The notes below the pieces were generated by a model. The model was given only the letters and a program-made list of their open reading frames with translations. It did not search any database and was not told the origin of the DNA. A stretch of 7,346 nt of DNA from Verrucomicrobiia bacterium (GTDB taxonomy: Bacteria; Verrucomicrobiota; Verrucomicrobiia; Limisphaerales; DTLC01): NCBI GenBank assembly GCA_025061935.1, contig JANWZY010000152.1, positions 1 to 7,346 on the forward strand. Direction: 5' to 3'. Each line of letters opens with the position of its first letter. The stretch's first letter is position 1. Position numbers and translations under genes: made by a program. This document shows positions 1-7,346 of the stretch, one piece after another.

Positions 1-415
1 TGAACCCCGCATAGCCTGTATCGGCCGGAATTTTCTTAGGCAAACGCAGTCTCCGGTAGTTGAAAAAATCCTGTACGAACCGGACTTGCTGGACGCGGGT
101 GAGTGTGAACTCGTAGATGCGCACAGGCTCTTGGTAAAGGTAGCCCGGGTGGAAAAAATGGATTCGGAACGGTAGGTTTTCTTCCAACCACAGCGCTTTT
201 TCGGGCCTGAACTCGATCTCGCGGTATTGATCGTAGTCGAGCTGGCGCAAGAATTCGGGTAAATCGGCCTTGGGCGAATGGAAAGGCTTGCGCGCGCGCT
301 GCGCCGCCAGCCGCACCACATATTCCAAATTGACTTCGGTCGAGTTGAATCCTGCCAATGCGGCGCTTGCCGCTGCCAGTGCACCCGCTAAGACTAGGCT
401 GACCGCGTGTTGCAT
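1..415 (-). CDS. opgG: Periplasmic glucan biosynthesis protein OpgG/MdoG family, N-terminal part (gene continues past left edge)
   Basis: The minus strand is open from the ATG at 415 to the window edge (138 codons), so both the C-terminus and the stop are outside. Seen: residues 1-21 (MQHAVSLVLAGALAAASAALA) form a signal peptide with an ALA/GF cleavage site. Mature-region motifs follow: LDYDQYREIEFRPEKALW (59-76), LPFRIHFFHPGYLY (81-94), PVRIYEF (97-103) and the DTGYAGF run at the edge (132-138). These match the start of the MdoG/OpgG fold in order and spacing; the E. coli protein has the same SYDQYRQIRF, FFHPGF and LGFAGFR blocks. Family role: periplasmic protein needed for synthesis or branching of osmoregulated periplasmic glucans. 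OpgD is a paralogue and cannot be excluded from this fragment. A GTG at 421 directly follows an in-frame TAA, so the true start is 415 or 421; no good ribosome binding site is seen. It is divergent from the prepilin-like gene. A glucosyltransferase OpgH partner is not in the window. Confidence 0.88.
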   Translation of the reverse strand, partial: MQHAVSLVLAGALAAASAALAGFNSTEVNLEYVVRLAAQRARKPFHSPKADLPEFLRQLDYDQYREIEFRPEKALWLEENLPFRIHFFHPGYLYQEPVRIYEFTLTRVQQVRFVQDFFNYRRLRLPKKIPADTGYAGF

Positions 416-701
416 GCGCACTTAGCAGTACCAAGAGCCCAGATTTTTTCAAGTCGGGGTTAACCGAGCTGCGCCAAATTGTCGCACCGGGCGTGCAAGC
501 AGCTCAAATTACACGCCTACGGGGCTAAAAGTCACCTCTGTCCGCGGTGCTTATCCGTTCAGCGCAAAAGCGGGTACGCAGAAACTATCCTTTAAACCGC
601 GTACCACCCGGAGTCTCATGGGCTATGACACCGGAGATTGGTACACAGAGCCTTTCTCCAAGTGGGCAACGTATGCGCTTTCAAGCTCGGACTGCCCACC
701 G

Positions 702-741
702 GCGCGTGAGGCTCACGCACATGCGCGTGAAACTCGCGCAT
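702..741. repeat. Tandem dyad-symmetric 19-bp repeat, 21-bp period; possible regulator binding sites
   Basis: Copy 1 (702-720) is GCGCGTGAGGCTCACGCAC and copy 2 (723-741) is GCGCGTGAAACTCGCGCAT. They agree at 15 of 19 positions and all four differences are transitions. Each copy is also an inverted repeat: GCGTGAG-G-CTCACGC at 704-718, and ATGCGCG-7 nt-CGCGCAT at 721-741. The repeat-to-repeat distance is 21 bp, about two helical turns, so two bound dimers would lie on the same DNA face. This arrangement is typical of operator or enhancer pairs. The regulator is unknown. The repeat lies 180-200 bp before the prepilin-like start codon. Confidence 0.5.
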
Positions 742-793
742 CGGATTCAGTTAAGCGCTCAGAAACCCCTGTATTTATGCGGGTAAATTGCGT

Positions 794-809
794 TGGCATT
801 AGTGCTGCT
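794..809 (+). promoter_or_regulatory. Possible sigma-54 (-24/-12) promoter for the prepilin-like gene
   Basis: The sequence TGGCATTAGTGCTGCT has the GG (795-796) and GC (807-808) doublets separated by exactly 10 bp, as in the sigma-54 consensus TGGCAC-N5-TTGC. Positions 6, 7 and 12 of the consensus deviate, so the match is partial. Pilin genes are often sigma-54 dependent, and the tandem dyad repeat about 50-90 bp upstream is where enhancer sites for an NtrC-type activator could sit. Transcription would begin near 820, giving a leader of roughly 78 nt. This is inference; a chance match is possible. Confidence 0.25.
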
Positions 810-897
810 TAGCGCCATTGGAGACCCGGGCAGAACGCGCGGCTGGTGAGGGCAGGCCGCGGCTCGGGTCGAGAAACACGAAAAATGTAGAAGTGGT

Positions 898-1707
<810 letters not shown>

Positions 1708-1742
1708 TTTTGGGCGGTTGAGCTCTGACAGTTCTTAGGTAC

Positions 1743-1780
1743 AAGGTTTGGGCACCCGGTGTGGGTGCCCAAACCTTTTT
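1743..1780 (+). terminator. Strong intrinsic terminator of the prepilin-like gene, touching the stop of the convergent dipeptidase gene
   Basis: AAGGTTTGGGCACCC (1743-1757) pairs perfectly with GGGTGCCCAAACCTT (1763-1777) around a 5-nt loop GGTGT, giving a 15-bp stem. A T run (1776-1780) follows on the plus strand. The dipeptidase stop codon on the minus strand occupies 1782-1780, so the same hairpin is the first thing after that gene. On the minus strand only TT then GT follows the stem, so termination there is probably weaker, although the stem could still protect the 3' end. Confidence 0.92.
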
Positions 1781-3174
1781 CATTCGGCTGGGCGCGGTAA
1801 CTCCTGCCAAAGGTAAGCGCTCAACAGTTGTCCTTTGGCGAAACAGCGCACGTCGAAATTCTCATTCGGGGCGTGCGCATTGGCGTCGGGAAGGGCCAGC
1901 CCCAAAAGAATCACCTCTGCGCCGAGGACCTTACTCATCTGGGGGACAATCGGGATCGAACCGCCCTCGCGCATCAGTAGCGGTTCGCGGCCGAATGCTG
2001 CCCGCAGTGCCCGGAGCGCTGCTTTTGCGCGCGGGCTTTCAGGCGAAATCATGTACGGTGCCGAGCCCGAGCCGGACTTGATTTCGAGCTGGACTGTGGG
2101 TGGGCATTCCCGCCTGAAAAACTCAAGCACTAGTTGCCTGATCCGGCCCGGATGCTGGTTAGGCACAAGCCTGCATGTGACTTTTGCGCGCGCCCAAGCA
2201 GGAATGATCGTTTTGCTGCCTTCGCCCTGGTAACCACTGGTCAACCCGTTGATCTCAAATGTAGGGCGCGCGCTCCGACGTTCTTCGGTCGAGTACCCGG
2301 CCTCGCCAAATAACTGAGGGACGCCGAGCAGCCGTTTGAAATCACGCTCTTTTAGCGGCAGTCGTGCAAGCTGCCGCCGTTCGAATTGCGTAAGCGGTGC
2401 TACGTCGTCGTAAAACCCGGGAATCGCGACCCGACCGTCTGGTCCGCGCGCTTTCGCGAGCAAGCTGCAAAGGACCATGGCAGGGTTATCCACGGCGCCG
2501 CCGTAAATGCCCGAGTGCAGGTCCGACTTCGGGCCGCGAACCGTGATTTCGAACGAGATGATACCACGCAATGCATATGTAAGGGCTGGGTAGCGTAAGC
2601 CCGGCATGCCGGTATCAGAGATTATGATAGCATCTGCGGCCAGTTCGCTCCTGTGCGCATGCAGGAAAGGCACGAGGTTGGGGCTCCCGACTTCTTCCTC
2701 TCCTTCGATCAGGAAAGTTACGTGGCATGGCAAAGGGGTTTTGGTTTTCAAGTATGCCTCAACTGCTTTTAGGTGGGCGAAATGTTGACCTTTGTTGTCT
2801 GCTGCGCCGCGCGCGTATATACGTCTGCCTTTAACGTACGGCTCGAACGGAAGATGATGCCACAGCTCGAGCGGTTCTGGCGGCTGCACGTCGTAATGGC
2901 CGTAAACGAGGAAGTGTGGCAAGCGGGAGCCTGGGCGCACGGGCGCAACGGCGTCCGCCGGTGTCTTCGCGATAACAATTGGGTGGCCTTTTGTTTTAAA
3001 AACACGGGTTTCGAGCCCGAGCTGGGTGCAGTGCGCGGCGAGCCAGGCTGCGCAACGCGCAACTTCTTTTTTGTATGCCGACTGCGCTGACACGCTTGGC
3101 AGGCGTAGGTACTGGCACAGTTCTTTTAAGAACCGCTGTTGGTTCGTTCGCAAGTATTCGATTACAGCGTCCAC
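1780..3174 (-). CDS. M20 family metallopeptidase (CNDP/dipeptidase-like)
   Basis: A zinc-dependent dipeptidase/acyl-amino-acid hydrolase of peptidase family M20, resembling carnosinase-like CNDP2. From the GTG at 3174 it has 464 residues, the usual family length. Metal and catalytic residues are all present: H93 and D95 in VYGHYDVQPP, bridging D126 in AADNKGQ, general base E160 and zinc ligand E161 in EGEEEVGS, D187 in ISDTGMP, and H434 in NAHAPNENF. SDLHSGIYGG (217-226, with H220) belongs to the lid/dimerisation domain, whose His reaches the partner active site in the family. No signal peptide is seen, so it is probably cytosolic; the exact peptide substrate cannot be told. Start: the open frame extends to a TTG at 3192, but GTG 3174 has AGGAA about 8 nt upstream and gives the family-typical opening DAVIEYLRTNQQRFLKELC. 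It lies 115 bp downstream of the AsmA-like gene on the same strand with no clear terminator between, so co-transcription is possible. Confidence 0.93.
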   Translation of the reverse strand: MDAVIEYLRTNQQRFLKELCQYLRLPSVSAQSAYKKEVARCAAWLAAHCTQLGLETRVFKTKGHPIVIAKTPADAVAPVRPGSRLPHFLVYGHYDVQPPEPLELWHHLPFEPYVKGRRIYARGAADNKGQHFAHLKAVEAYLKTKTPLPCHVTFLIEGEEEVGSPNLVPFLHAHRSELAADAIIISDTGMPGLRYPALTYALRGIISFEITVRGPKSDLHSGIYGGAVDNPAMVLCSLLAKARGPDGRVAIPGFYDDVAPLTQFERRQLARLPLKERDFKRLLGVPQLFGEAGYSTEERRSARPTFEINGLTSGYQGEGSKTIIPAWARAKVTCRLVPNQHPGRIRQLVLEFFRRECPPTVQLEIKSGSGSAPYMISPESPRAKAALRALRAAFGREPLLMREGGSIPIVPQMSKVLGAEVILLGLALPDANAHAPNENFDVRCFAKGQLLSAYLWQELPRPAE

Positions 3175-3289
3175 GAGCGCGTTTCCTATCAAAAAAGGCG
3201 GGTGTTGGCAAAGACCATGTGAGAGCCTGCTTCAAATGGTTCCCGAGCGGGATATGTGACAGGGTGTGGCCGCGCCGGACGCGCCGCCG

Positions 3290-6200
3290 TCAACGCCTTT
3301 TGAATAGGTCGAGCGGATTAAGTGGAAGCACCGGCTTGGCCGGCGCACCGTTCGTGGGCACTTGGTTAGTGGCCGTGCCGGGCTGGCCCGGGAACTGACC
3401 GGTCAAGAGTCCCCCTACACCCTGGAGTATCGCGCCGGCCTTGTCACCGGCCACGCCCGGGATTGCGCCTGCGGCCTTTGCAATCATCCCTGCGATGACG
3501 AGCTTGTCTATTTTTGCTTCCGGTTGCGACACTGTGCCACCGAGCTTAGCGAAAATGGGCAAGTGAATAAAAGCCGCGTCCGCATCCGTACCCGGCGCGA
3601 TGAGGCGCGCTTTTTCAGCCAGTGAGCGCCGCAGCGCTATGTTGACCGGCCAGTCGGTAATGCGCGATTCGGGCAATCTAGGCGCGATTAGTATCTCGCC
3701 GCCAGTTCGCGCAACAAACAGGTCGCTGACGACCTCGGCATGCGTTAGCCTGATCGCGCCGTTCCCGGCGACAAGCCGCGCATCTACGCCGGTGACAGCA
3801 GCGCGCGTAAGCTCTTCCAGCCCGAGGACCAGCGCTATCGGTGTGACCAGTAAGCGGGTTTTACGCCCGACCATTTGCACGTTTGCGTTTGTCAATGTGA
3901 TTGACGCTGCGCCGGTTAACGCGCGCTGCAGACTGCTGCCTGTTATCCCCCTACCCTTTATGGTTGCTTCGGCGAAGAGCCTGCCCGACGCCAGGCCGCG
4001 GTAATCGGTTGAAAAGGAATTCGCCAAAGGTGCGATTGGCACATCTGCCGCGCTGAAGGCTACCTCGTAGCTCCAACCCGGCACGCCCAAGTCGAGGTCG
4101 GACTTGGCGTTGACCCTGCCGCTGCCCAGTTCAAGACGCGCGGGATCAACTGATACGCGCGCGCCGCGAATCTGCGCGCGCACAAGAAGGTTGGCCGCTT
4201 CGACGTCGCGCAAGTAAAGCTTTTTAATGGCTAAGTCCAAGCTCAAATTGGCGAATGGCAGTTGTACCGGCTCAGGCTCAGTTTGCTCTTGTGCAGGCGG
4301 AGGCGTGCCGCGGCTGGGTGCTTTTTGCGCGCCGAAGCCTGCGAATGCGTCATAGAACGGGGTCAGATCGAGCGCATCGCTGGTTAAGCGCAACGTGCCA
4401 GAGACAGCTCCAGCTCCTGCAGCAGCCACACTGCCCGCAACACTTACTTTATTGGCGGCCCGCGGGGTGGGATCGAGCGTAAGCTCGCATTGCCGTAGTT
4501 CGACTGCTTGAGTCTGGATCAGGCTATCCACGACCAATTTGGCCCCGAGCGGCGGCGAGAGCTTCCGGCCTTGCAAATCTGCCATCACCAGATTTGTGAT
4601 TTGCAACTCGAGCTTTGCGGACCCGGTACGCACTTGTTCCAGCTTTGTTGCCACAGTGCCATTCATTGTTACACTCGCCAATTTGAACTCTTTCAGCATC
4701 GGCCCTAGCAGCGGCGCCAGTGCGCGCTCGGTTAAGCCGGTCAGTTGCAGATTCGCTTCGCCACTGCGGCCGGTTATGCTGAATTTGCCATTAAGCACTA
4801 CGTCGCCGCATGGCTTGCCCCCTTGGAAGAACCCGCACTTAATGCGCTTAAATTCGATTTGCCCAGTTTCGCGGCTGAGGTCGAACTCGGCAGAAGCGGC
4901 CCAGTCGGTGAACTCGCTGGGACCGATGCGGCCGCTTGCCGAATCAAGCTGGAGCGTCCCCGCGACACGCTGGGTCTGCTGGGTTTGACCGAACCGCGTC
5001 TCGAGCACAATTGTACCGGACTGCAGATTCAAGTCGTTGTTTGCGAGCAGGGCCGTGATTGCTGGTAGGGCGCATTTAAGCCTGAGCTGTGCTTCCCCGA
5101 GCTGCCCGGCGATGTCGAAATTACCTGCCCCGGCCAAGGCAAAAACCTCGTGGCCGCGCGCGGCGGCATCAGCTCGAAACTCACTCAACACAACTCGTTT
5201 AAGCGCCTCGGTGTAGCCACGGATTTGCGCTTTGGCGCTCAATCCGCCGACACGATTCGTGCCGAGCACCAGCTCGGCGGCGGTGGCACTGGCGCCGAAC
5301 GCGAACCGCAAAATTTTCCCGCCTTGTTCAGTGGCCAGTTTCGCCTGTAAGTCTACACTACCAGCGGGGGTGATCCCGCGAATGAACGGTTTCCAATCGG
5401 CAAGGTCAATTCCGGTTATTTGGAGCTCGAACGCCGAGTCGGGCACATTTGCTATGCCAGTCCCCCAAGAGACTGCCATTGGCCGTGCTAATCGCGCGTC
5501 AATTAATTGGCGCCGGCCTTGCACGCCTGAGATGGTCAACTCCAAAAGCTCCAAGCGCTTGGCGATGCGGTCAATGTTGAGGCTGTAATTGGCCTGCAGG
5601 TCTAACGCCGGAGTGCTCTGGTCATGCATCCTGACGCTGAGCTGCCGCACATCGAGCTGGCCTGCAACGGAGACTTGAGCTGCAGCCGGGGCAATTCGGA
5701 TACGATTTGTCGAGTTAATTTTCGTAGGACCGAAGTCGAGCCCGCCTGCTGCGCCAGCTAGGTTCAACACGTGCTTATCTAGATTCAGAATTTCGGCGGT
5801 TAAGTCGCCCGCGGCTTTCTCCACATCGAACGTGCCGCTAAGCCGGAGTTGTCCCAGCGGATTGGTGGACCTGAAGAAGCGCAGGCTAACCTCAGCAATC
5901 TCGGTCGGTCTGACGTCGCATTTAAGTTCGGCGCGGAGCAGCGCAAGCTCACTCAAATTGCCTGAGGCCGAGGTCACTTGCCATTGTGCCTTGCCTGAAA
6001 TCGAGTGCAGGCGCGCGTTGGTAAGCAGTCCGAAAGCGAATTCGCCAGACAGTTTTCCCGCAAGTGCTGCTATGCCAGTGCCCTGGGCTACGTGCACATC
6101 CCCCTCAATTGTGAGCCGCGCGGTATGACCGTCCCTCAGGTCCGAGATCGCAATTGAAATGTTGGTCACCCTCCTTAGGTTCACTACCGCCCCGTTTCGG

Positions 6201-6748
6201 CGCTCCACCACTTCCACAGCAGCCTTGTTGATCGCAATTCTTCCGATATCGAGTTGAAGTGGCTTGGCCGGCGGCTGCGCTGCAGCCGGTGCGGCGCGTT
6301 TCGCCAGCGCAGTACGGATAGGGTCTAGATTCGACGTGCCGTCGGCGTTCTGAATCAGCGTGAACACTGGCGACTCGACCGCTAGCTCGTGCACGGTAAG
6401 TTTGCCTCGCAGAATGCTCCACAGGGAATACCGCGCCCGGACTTCACTCGCGCTAAACACCGGTGCGTGATCGGGGGGCTGGGCTTTGACTCCGCGGAGC
6501 AACACCAGTTTGAACGGCTGGACCGACGCGTCAGCAACGGTAAGTTCGACACCTAATTGCCGGCCCAGTCGCGGCAACACAATTGCTTTGATAAACGGCG
6601 CGCTTGTGGCCACCAAATACGCGGCAACCAACACAACGGCGCACAAGCCCAACCCAATTAATACTCTGCGCACCCACCGCCCAGACCGTCGCACACGTGT
6701 ATCGTTTTTGGGAACGTCACTCATATTGAACCGTGGCCAACATGCCAT
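3290..6748 (-). CDS. Very large AsmA-like inner-membrane-anchored protein
   Basis: 1152 residues. Residues 17-29 are basic (RVRRSGRWVRRV), followed by one membrane helix at about 29-48 (VLIGLGLCAVVLVAAYLVAT), giving an N-in, C-out topology. Next comes an AsmA-type N-terminal region: KAIVLPRLGRQLGVELTV, then SLWSILRGKLTVHELAVESP, then NADGTSNLDPI (54-144). The middle is a long run of alternating beta-strand-like segments. A Pro/Glu-rich linker at about 810-829 (TPPPAQEQTEPEP) precedes the C-terminal AsmA-like domain: GRGITGSSLQRALTGAASIT near 932-951, then the RLTHAEVVSDLFVARTGGEI and PESRITDWPVNIAL blocks to about 1040. The tail is Gly/Ala/Pro-rich and ends DLFKRR. Known for the family: AsmA-like proteins (TamB, YhdP, YdbH relatives) are thought to form lipid-conducting bridges or influence outer-membrane assembly; which applies here is unknown. 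Start: ATG 6748 has AGGG 8 nt upstream. ATG 6724 (MSDVPKND) is an alternative without a clear ribosome binding site, but it would overlap an upstream small ORF by 8 nt. Confidence 0.85.
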   Translation of the reverse strand: MACWPRFNMSDVPKNDTRVRRSGRWVRRVLIGLGLCAVVLVAAYLVATSAPFIKAIVLPRLGRQLGVELTVADASVQPFKLVLLRGVKAQPPDHAPVFSASEVRARYSLWSILRGKLTVHELAVESPVFTLIQNADGTSNLDPIRTALAKRAAPAAAQPPAKPLQLDIGRIAINKAAVEVVERRNGAVVNLRRVTNISIAISDLRDGHTARLTIEGDVHVAQGTGIAALAGKLSGEFAFGLLTNARLHSISGKAQWQVTSASGNLSELALLRAELKCDVRPTEIAEVSLRFFRSTNPLGQLRLSGTFDVEKAAGDLTAEILNLDKHVLNLAGAAGGLDFGPTKINSTNRIRIAPAAAQVSVAGQLDVRQLSVRMHDQSTPALDLQANYSLNIDRIAKRLELLELTISGVQGRRQLIDARLARPMAVSWGTGIANVPDSAFELQITGIDLADWKPFIRGITPAGSVDLQAKLATEQGGKILRFAFGASATAAELVLGTNRVGGLSAKAQIRGYTEALKRVVLSEFRADAAARGHEVFALAGAGNFDIAGQLGEAQLRLKCALPAITALLANNDLNLQSGTIVLETRFGQTQQTQRVAGTLQLDSASGRIGPSEFTDWAASAEFDLSRETGQIEFKRIKCGFFQGGKPCGDVVLNGKFSITGRSGEANLQLTGLTERALAPLLGPMLKEFKLASVTMNGTVATKLEQVRTGSAKLELQITNLVMADLQGRKLSPPLGAKLVVDSLIQTQAVELRQCELTLDPTPRAANKVSVAGSVAAAGAGAVSGTLRLTSDALDLTPFYDAFAGFGAQKAPSRGTPPPAQEQTEPEPVQLPFANLSLDLAIKKLYLRDVEAANLLVRAQIRGARVSVDPARLELGSGRVNAKSDLDLGVPGWSYEVAFSAADVPIAPLANSFSTDYRGLASGRLFAEATIKGRGITGSSLQRALTGAASITLTNANVQMVGRKTRLLVTPIALVLGLEELTRAAVTGVDARLVAGNGAIRLTHAEVVSDLFVARTGGEILIAPRLPESRITDWPVNIALRRSLAEKARLIAPGTDADAAFIHLPIFAKLGGTVSQPEAKIDKLVIAGMIAKAAGAIPGVAGDKAGAILQGVGGLLTGQFPGQPGTATNQVPTNGAPAKPVLPLNPLDLFKRR

Positions 6749-6848
6749 TTAGCGCGCCCTGCACCAAGCCTAATATTATCGCTGCGCCAAACCAACAATA
6801 CCCTGCTAAACAGCGTGCCTGGATGCACCGGGTCCTTTGCGCGCCCAT
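6717..6848 (-). CDS. Possible 43-residue membrane peptide overlapping the start of the AsmA-like gene (unverified)
   Basis: A short ORF begins at ATG 6848 (MGAQRTRCIQARCLAGYCWF) and ends at TGA 6719-6717. Residues 17-40 form a hydrophobic stretch (GYCWFGAAIILGLVQGALNG onward) that could be a single membrane helix, after a basic N-terminus with three cysteines (8, 13, 18). Its end overlaps the alternative AsmA-like start at 6724 by 8 nt (ATGAGTGA), an arrangement typical of translational coupling. The ribosome binding site is poor (CTGGAAC just before ATG). In the same frame, upstream of a TGA at 6869-6867, lies a further 76-codon open stretch beginning at ATG 7097, so this could instead be the tail of a broken gene, or chance. 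I recognise no family. Confidence 0.27.
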   Translation of the reverse strand: MGAQRTRCIQARCLAGYCWFGAAIILGLVQGALNGMLATVQYE

Positions 6849-7299
6849 GTTCCAGGATGCTGCATTTCAGTTGTGTGTTGGGGCATGCCTGCCGGGGCTA
6901 AGGGCACCGCTGGTAAGTCGGTGCATCTGCGGAGCTTTCTTGGGCACGTGCCGCAAGGCCGCGTGTGCCGACCCGATGAGCAAAAGCGGTCCAGCAAGCG
7001 CAAAGGCGCAGTCTTCGGACACTCCACGGCGCGATATCCATCTATGCGCGGCTCGGAGTCCGAACCATTCAGCCTGAGGACTGTACAGCAGACGCATCTA
7101 CCCTTCCGTTTCCTAACCTGGTCTTGGTCTAGTTTGCCTGCTTGCGCGCTACTGCCGTGGTAGGTTCCGGTTTCTATCGCTTCCCAGCAGTGCCTCACAA
7201 ATTTGCGCAGCAGCCCAAAAGGCAGCTCGCAAAAGCCTGTTAGCGCGACACCGAACCAGCTTGCTGAACAGTTGGCAGGCCGGGTCGCCGCTCGGCTTC
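6849..7299. other. About 450 bp upstream of the AsmA-like gene with no confident gene
   Basis: Several open frames overlap here on both strands and none has a recognisable domain. On the minus strand one frame is open for 180 codons from the right edge (7345) to TAG at 6808-6806. Its downstream half is rich in Cys, Arg and Pro, as in out-of-frame reading, but its upstream half includes a more protein-like stretch (RHCWEAIETGTYHGSS). Another minus frame starts at ATG 7097 after GGAAGGG, runs 76 codons, and has one hydrophobic stretch (CAFALAGPLLLIGSAHAAL). No tRNA, terminator or clear promoter is seen. It may be a decayed gene, a leader with promoter, or the end of an upstream gene. Confidence 0.4.
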
Positions 7300-7333
7300 C
7301 AAAATTTTTGTCCCAGGTGGGACAAAAATTTTG
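7300..7333. repeat. Perfect 16-bp inverted repeat with 2-nt centre (bidirectional terminator or palindromic element)
   Basis: CAAAATTTTTGTCCCA (7300-7315) and TGGGACAAAAATTTTG (7318-7333) are exact reverse complements separated by GG. The core GTCCCA/TGGGAC is GC-rich, and both outer arms are A/T runs, so either strand gives a GC hairpin with a U4-5 stretch 5 nt later. That is compatible with a bidirectional intrinsic terminator, although the U run is not immediately after the GC stem. It could equally be a dispersed palindromic element. No gene inside the window ends next to it. Confidence 0.75.
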
Positions 7334-7346
7334 AATTGTGGGGGAT

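Larger units (their letters stand above)
416..897. other. 482-bp divergent intergenic region between opgG and the prepilin-like gene
   Basis: No convincing gene lies here. Two short plus-strand open frames (547-786 and 618-812) have no recognisable domain, signal peptide or ribosome binding site and overlap each other. What is visible: a 7-bp inverted repeat (GGTACGC 573-579 with GCGTACC 599-605, 19-nt loop), a tandem dyad repeat at 702-741, and a sigma-54-like sequence at 794-809. These are listed separately where supported. For opgG a weak TTGAAA (447-452) and TACTGC (425-430) pair with 16-bp spacing exists on the minus strand, but the -10 match is poor. The region must contain the promoters of both flanking genes. 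Confidence 0.7.

Noticed and set aside
425..452. TTGAAA / TACTGC pair as a sigma-70 promoter for opgG
   Set aside because: The -10 match is poor and transcription would start almost at the start codon; not strong enough to list.
36..452. Minus-strand 138-codon frame at 36-452
   Set aside because: It is an out-of-frame reading of the OpgG gene, which is open in another frame to the window edge and carries clear family motifs.
573..605. GGTACGC/GCGTACC inverted repeat as part of a riboswitch or small RNA
   Set aside because: Only 7 bp with a 19-nt loop, no extended pairing, and no match to riboswitch cores I can recall (for example, the c-di-GMP GEMM motif is absent).
547..812. Two overlapping plus-strand open frames (547-786, 618-812) as small genes
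   Set aside because: No domain, signal or ribosome binding site; they overlap each other and run through the dyad repeats, which look regulatory.
3193..3289. Small palindrome TCCCGAGCGGGA (3241-3252) and GC-rich stretch (3268-3288) as a terminator between the AsmA-like and M20 genes
   Set aside because: Stems are only 4-5 bp and no T run follows on the minus strand.
3600..6128. Many plus-strand open frames opposite the AsmA-like gene (for example 3600-4004, 4539-4988, 5232-5588)
   Set aside because: They are antisense to a continuous 1152-codon gene, with low-complexity Ser/Arg/Ala-rich translations and no domains.

Overview
The window looks like a chromosomal stretch of a Verrucomicrobiota bacterium, probably of the Pedosphaera/Limisphaera type. 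This is inferred from protein style, not from a marker gene. The clues are a solitary prepilin-like protein with an N-terminal class III leader, a FTLIELLVVIAIIAILAGLL helix and a C-terminal H-X9-DG motif (a family expanded in Verrucomicrobiota, Planctomycetota and Lentisphaerota), a very large AsmA-like protein, and a periplasmic glucan protein in a GC-rich context.

Layout, left to right. Positions 1-415 (minus) hold the first 138 codons of an OpgG/MdoG-type periplasmic glucan biosynthesis protein with a signal peptide; the gene runs off the left edge. Positions 416-897 form a 482-bp divergent intergenic region. It carries a tandem, dyad-symmetric 19-bp repeat with 21-bp periodicity and, about 50 bp further on, a sequence resembling a sigma-54 -24/-12 element pointing at the prepilin gene. 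Positions 898-1707 (plus) are that prepilin-like gene, closed by a strong 15-bp-stem intrinsic terminator at 1743-1780. The convergent M20 dipeptidase gene (minus, 3174-1780) ends at the foot of the same terminator. Upstream of it on the minus strand is the 1152-residue AsmA-like gene (6748-3290); the two may be co-transcribed. Positions 6749-7346 hold no confident gene, but contain a possible 43-codon membrane-peptide ORF that overlaps the AsmA-like gene, an unexplained open frame running in from the right edge, and a perfect 16-bp inverted repeat with a 2-nt centre at 7300-7333.

The confident proteins are mostly cell-envelope or processing functions: periplasmic glucan assembly, a pseudopilin, an inner-membrane-anchored AsmA-like protein, and a probably cytosolic dipeptidase. 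I see no evidence that they form one pathway. I found no RNA gene, CRISPR array, transposase or defence or antiphage system. The most interesting signals are regulatory or structural DNA elements, not a new multigene system.
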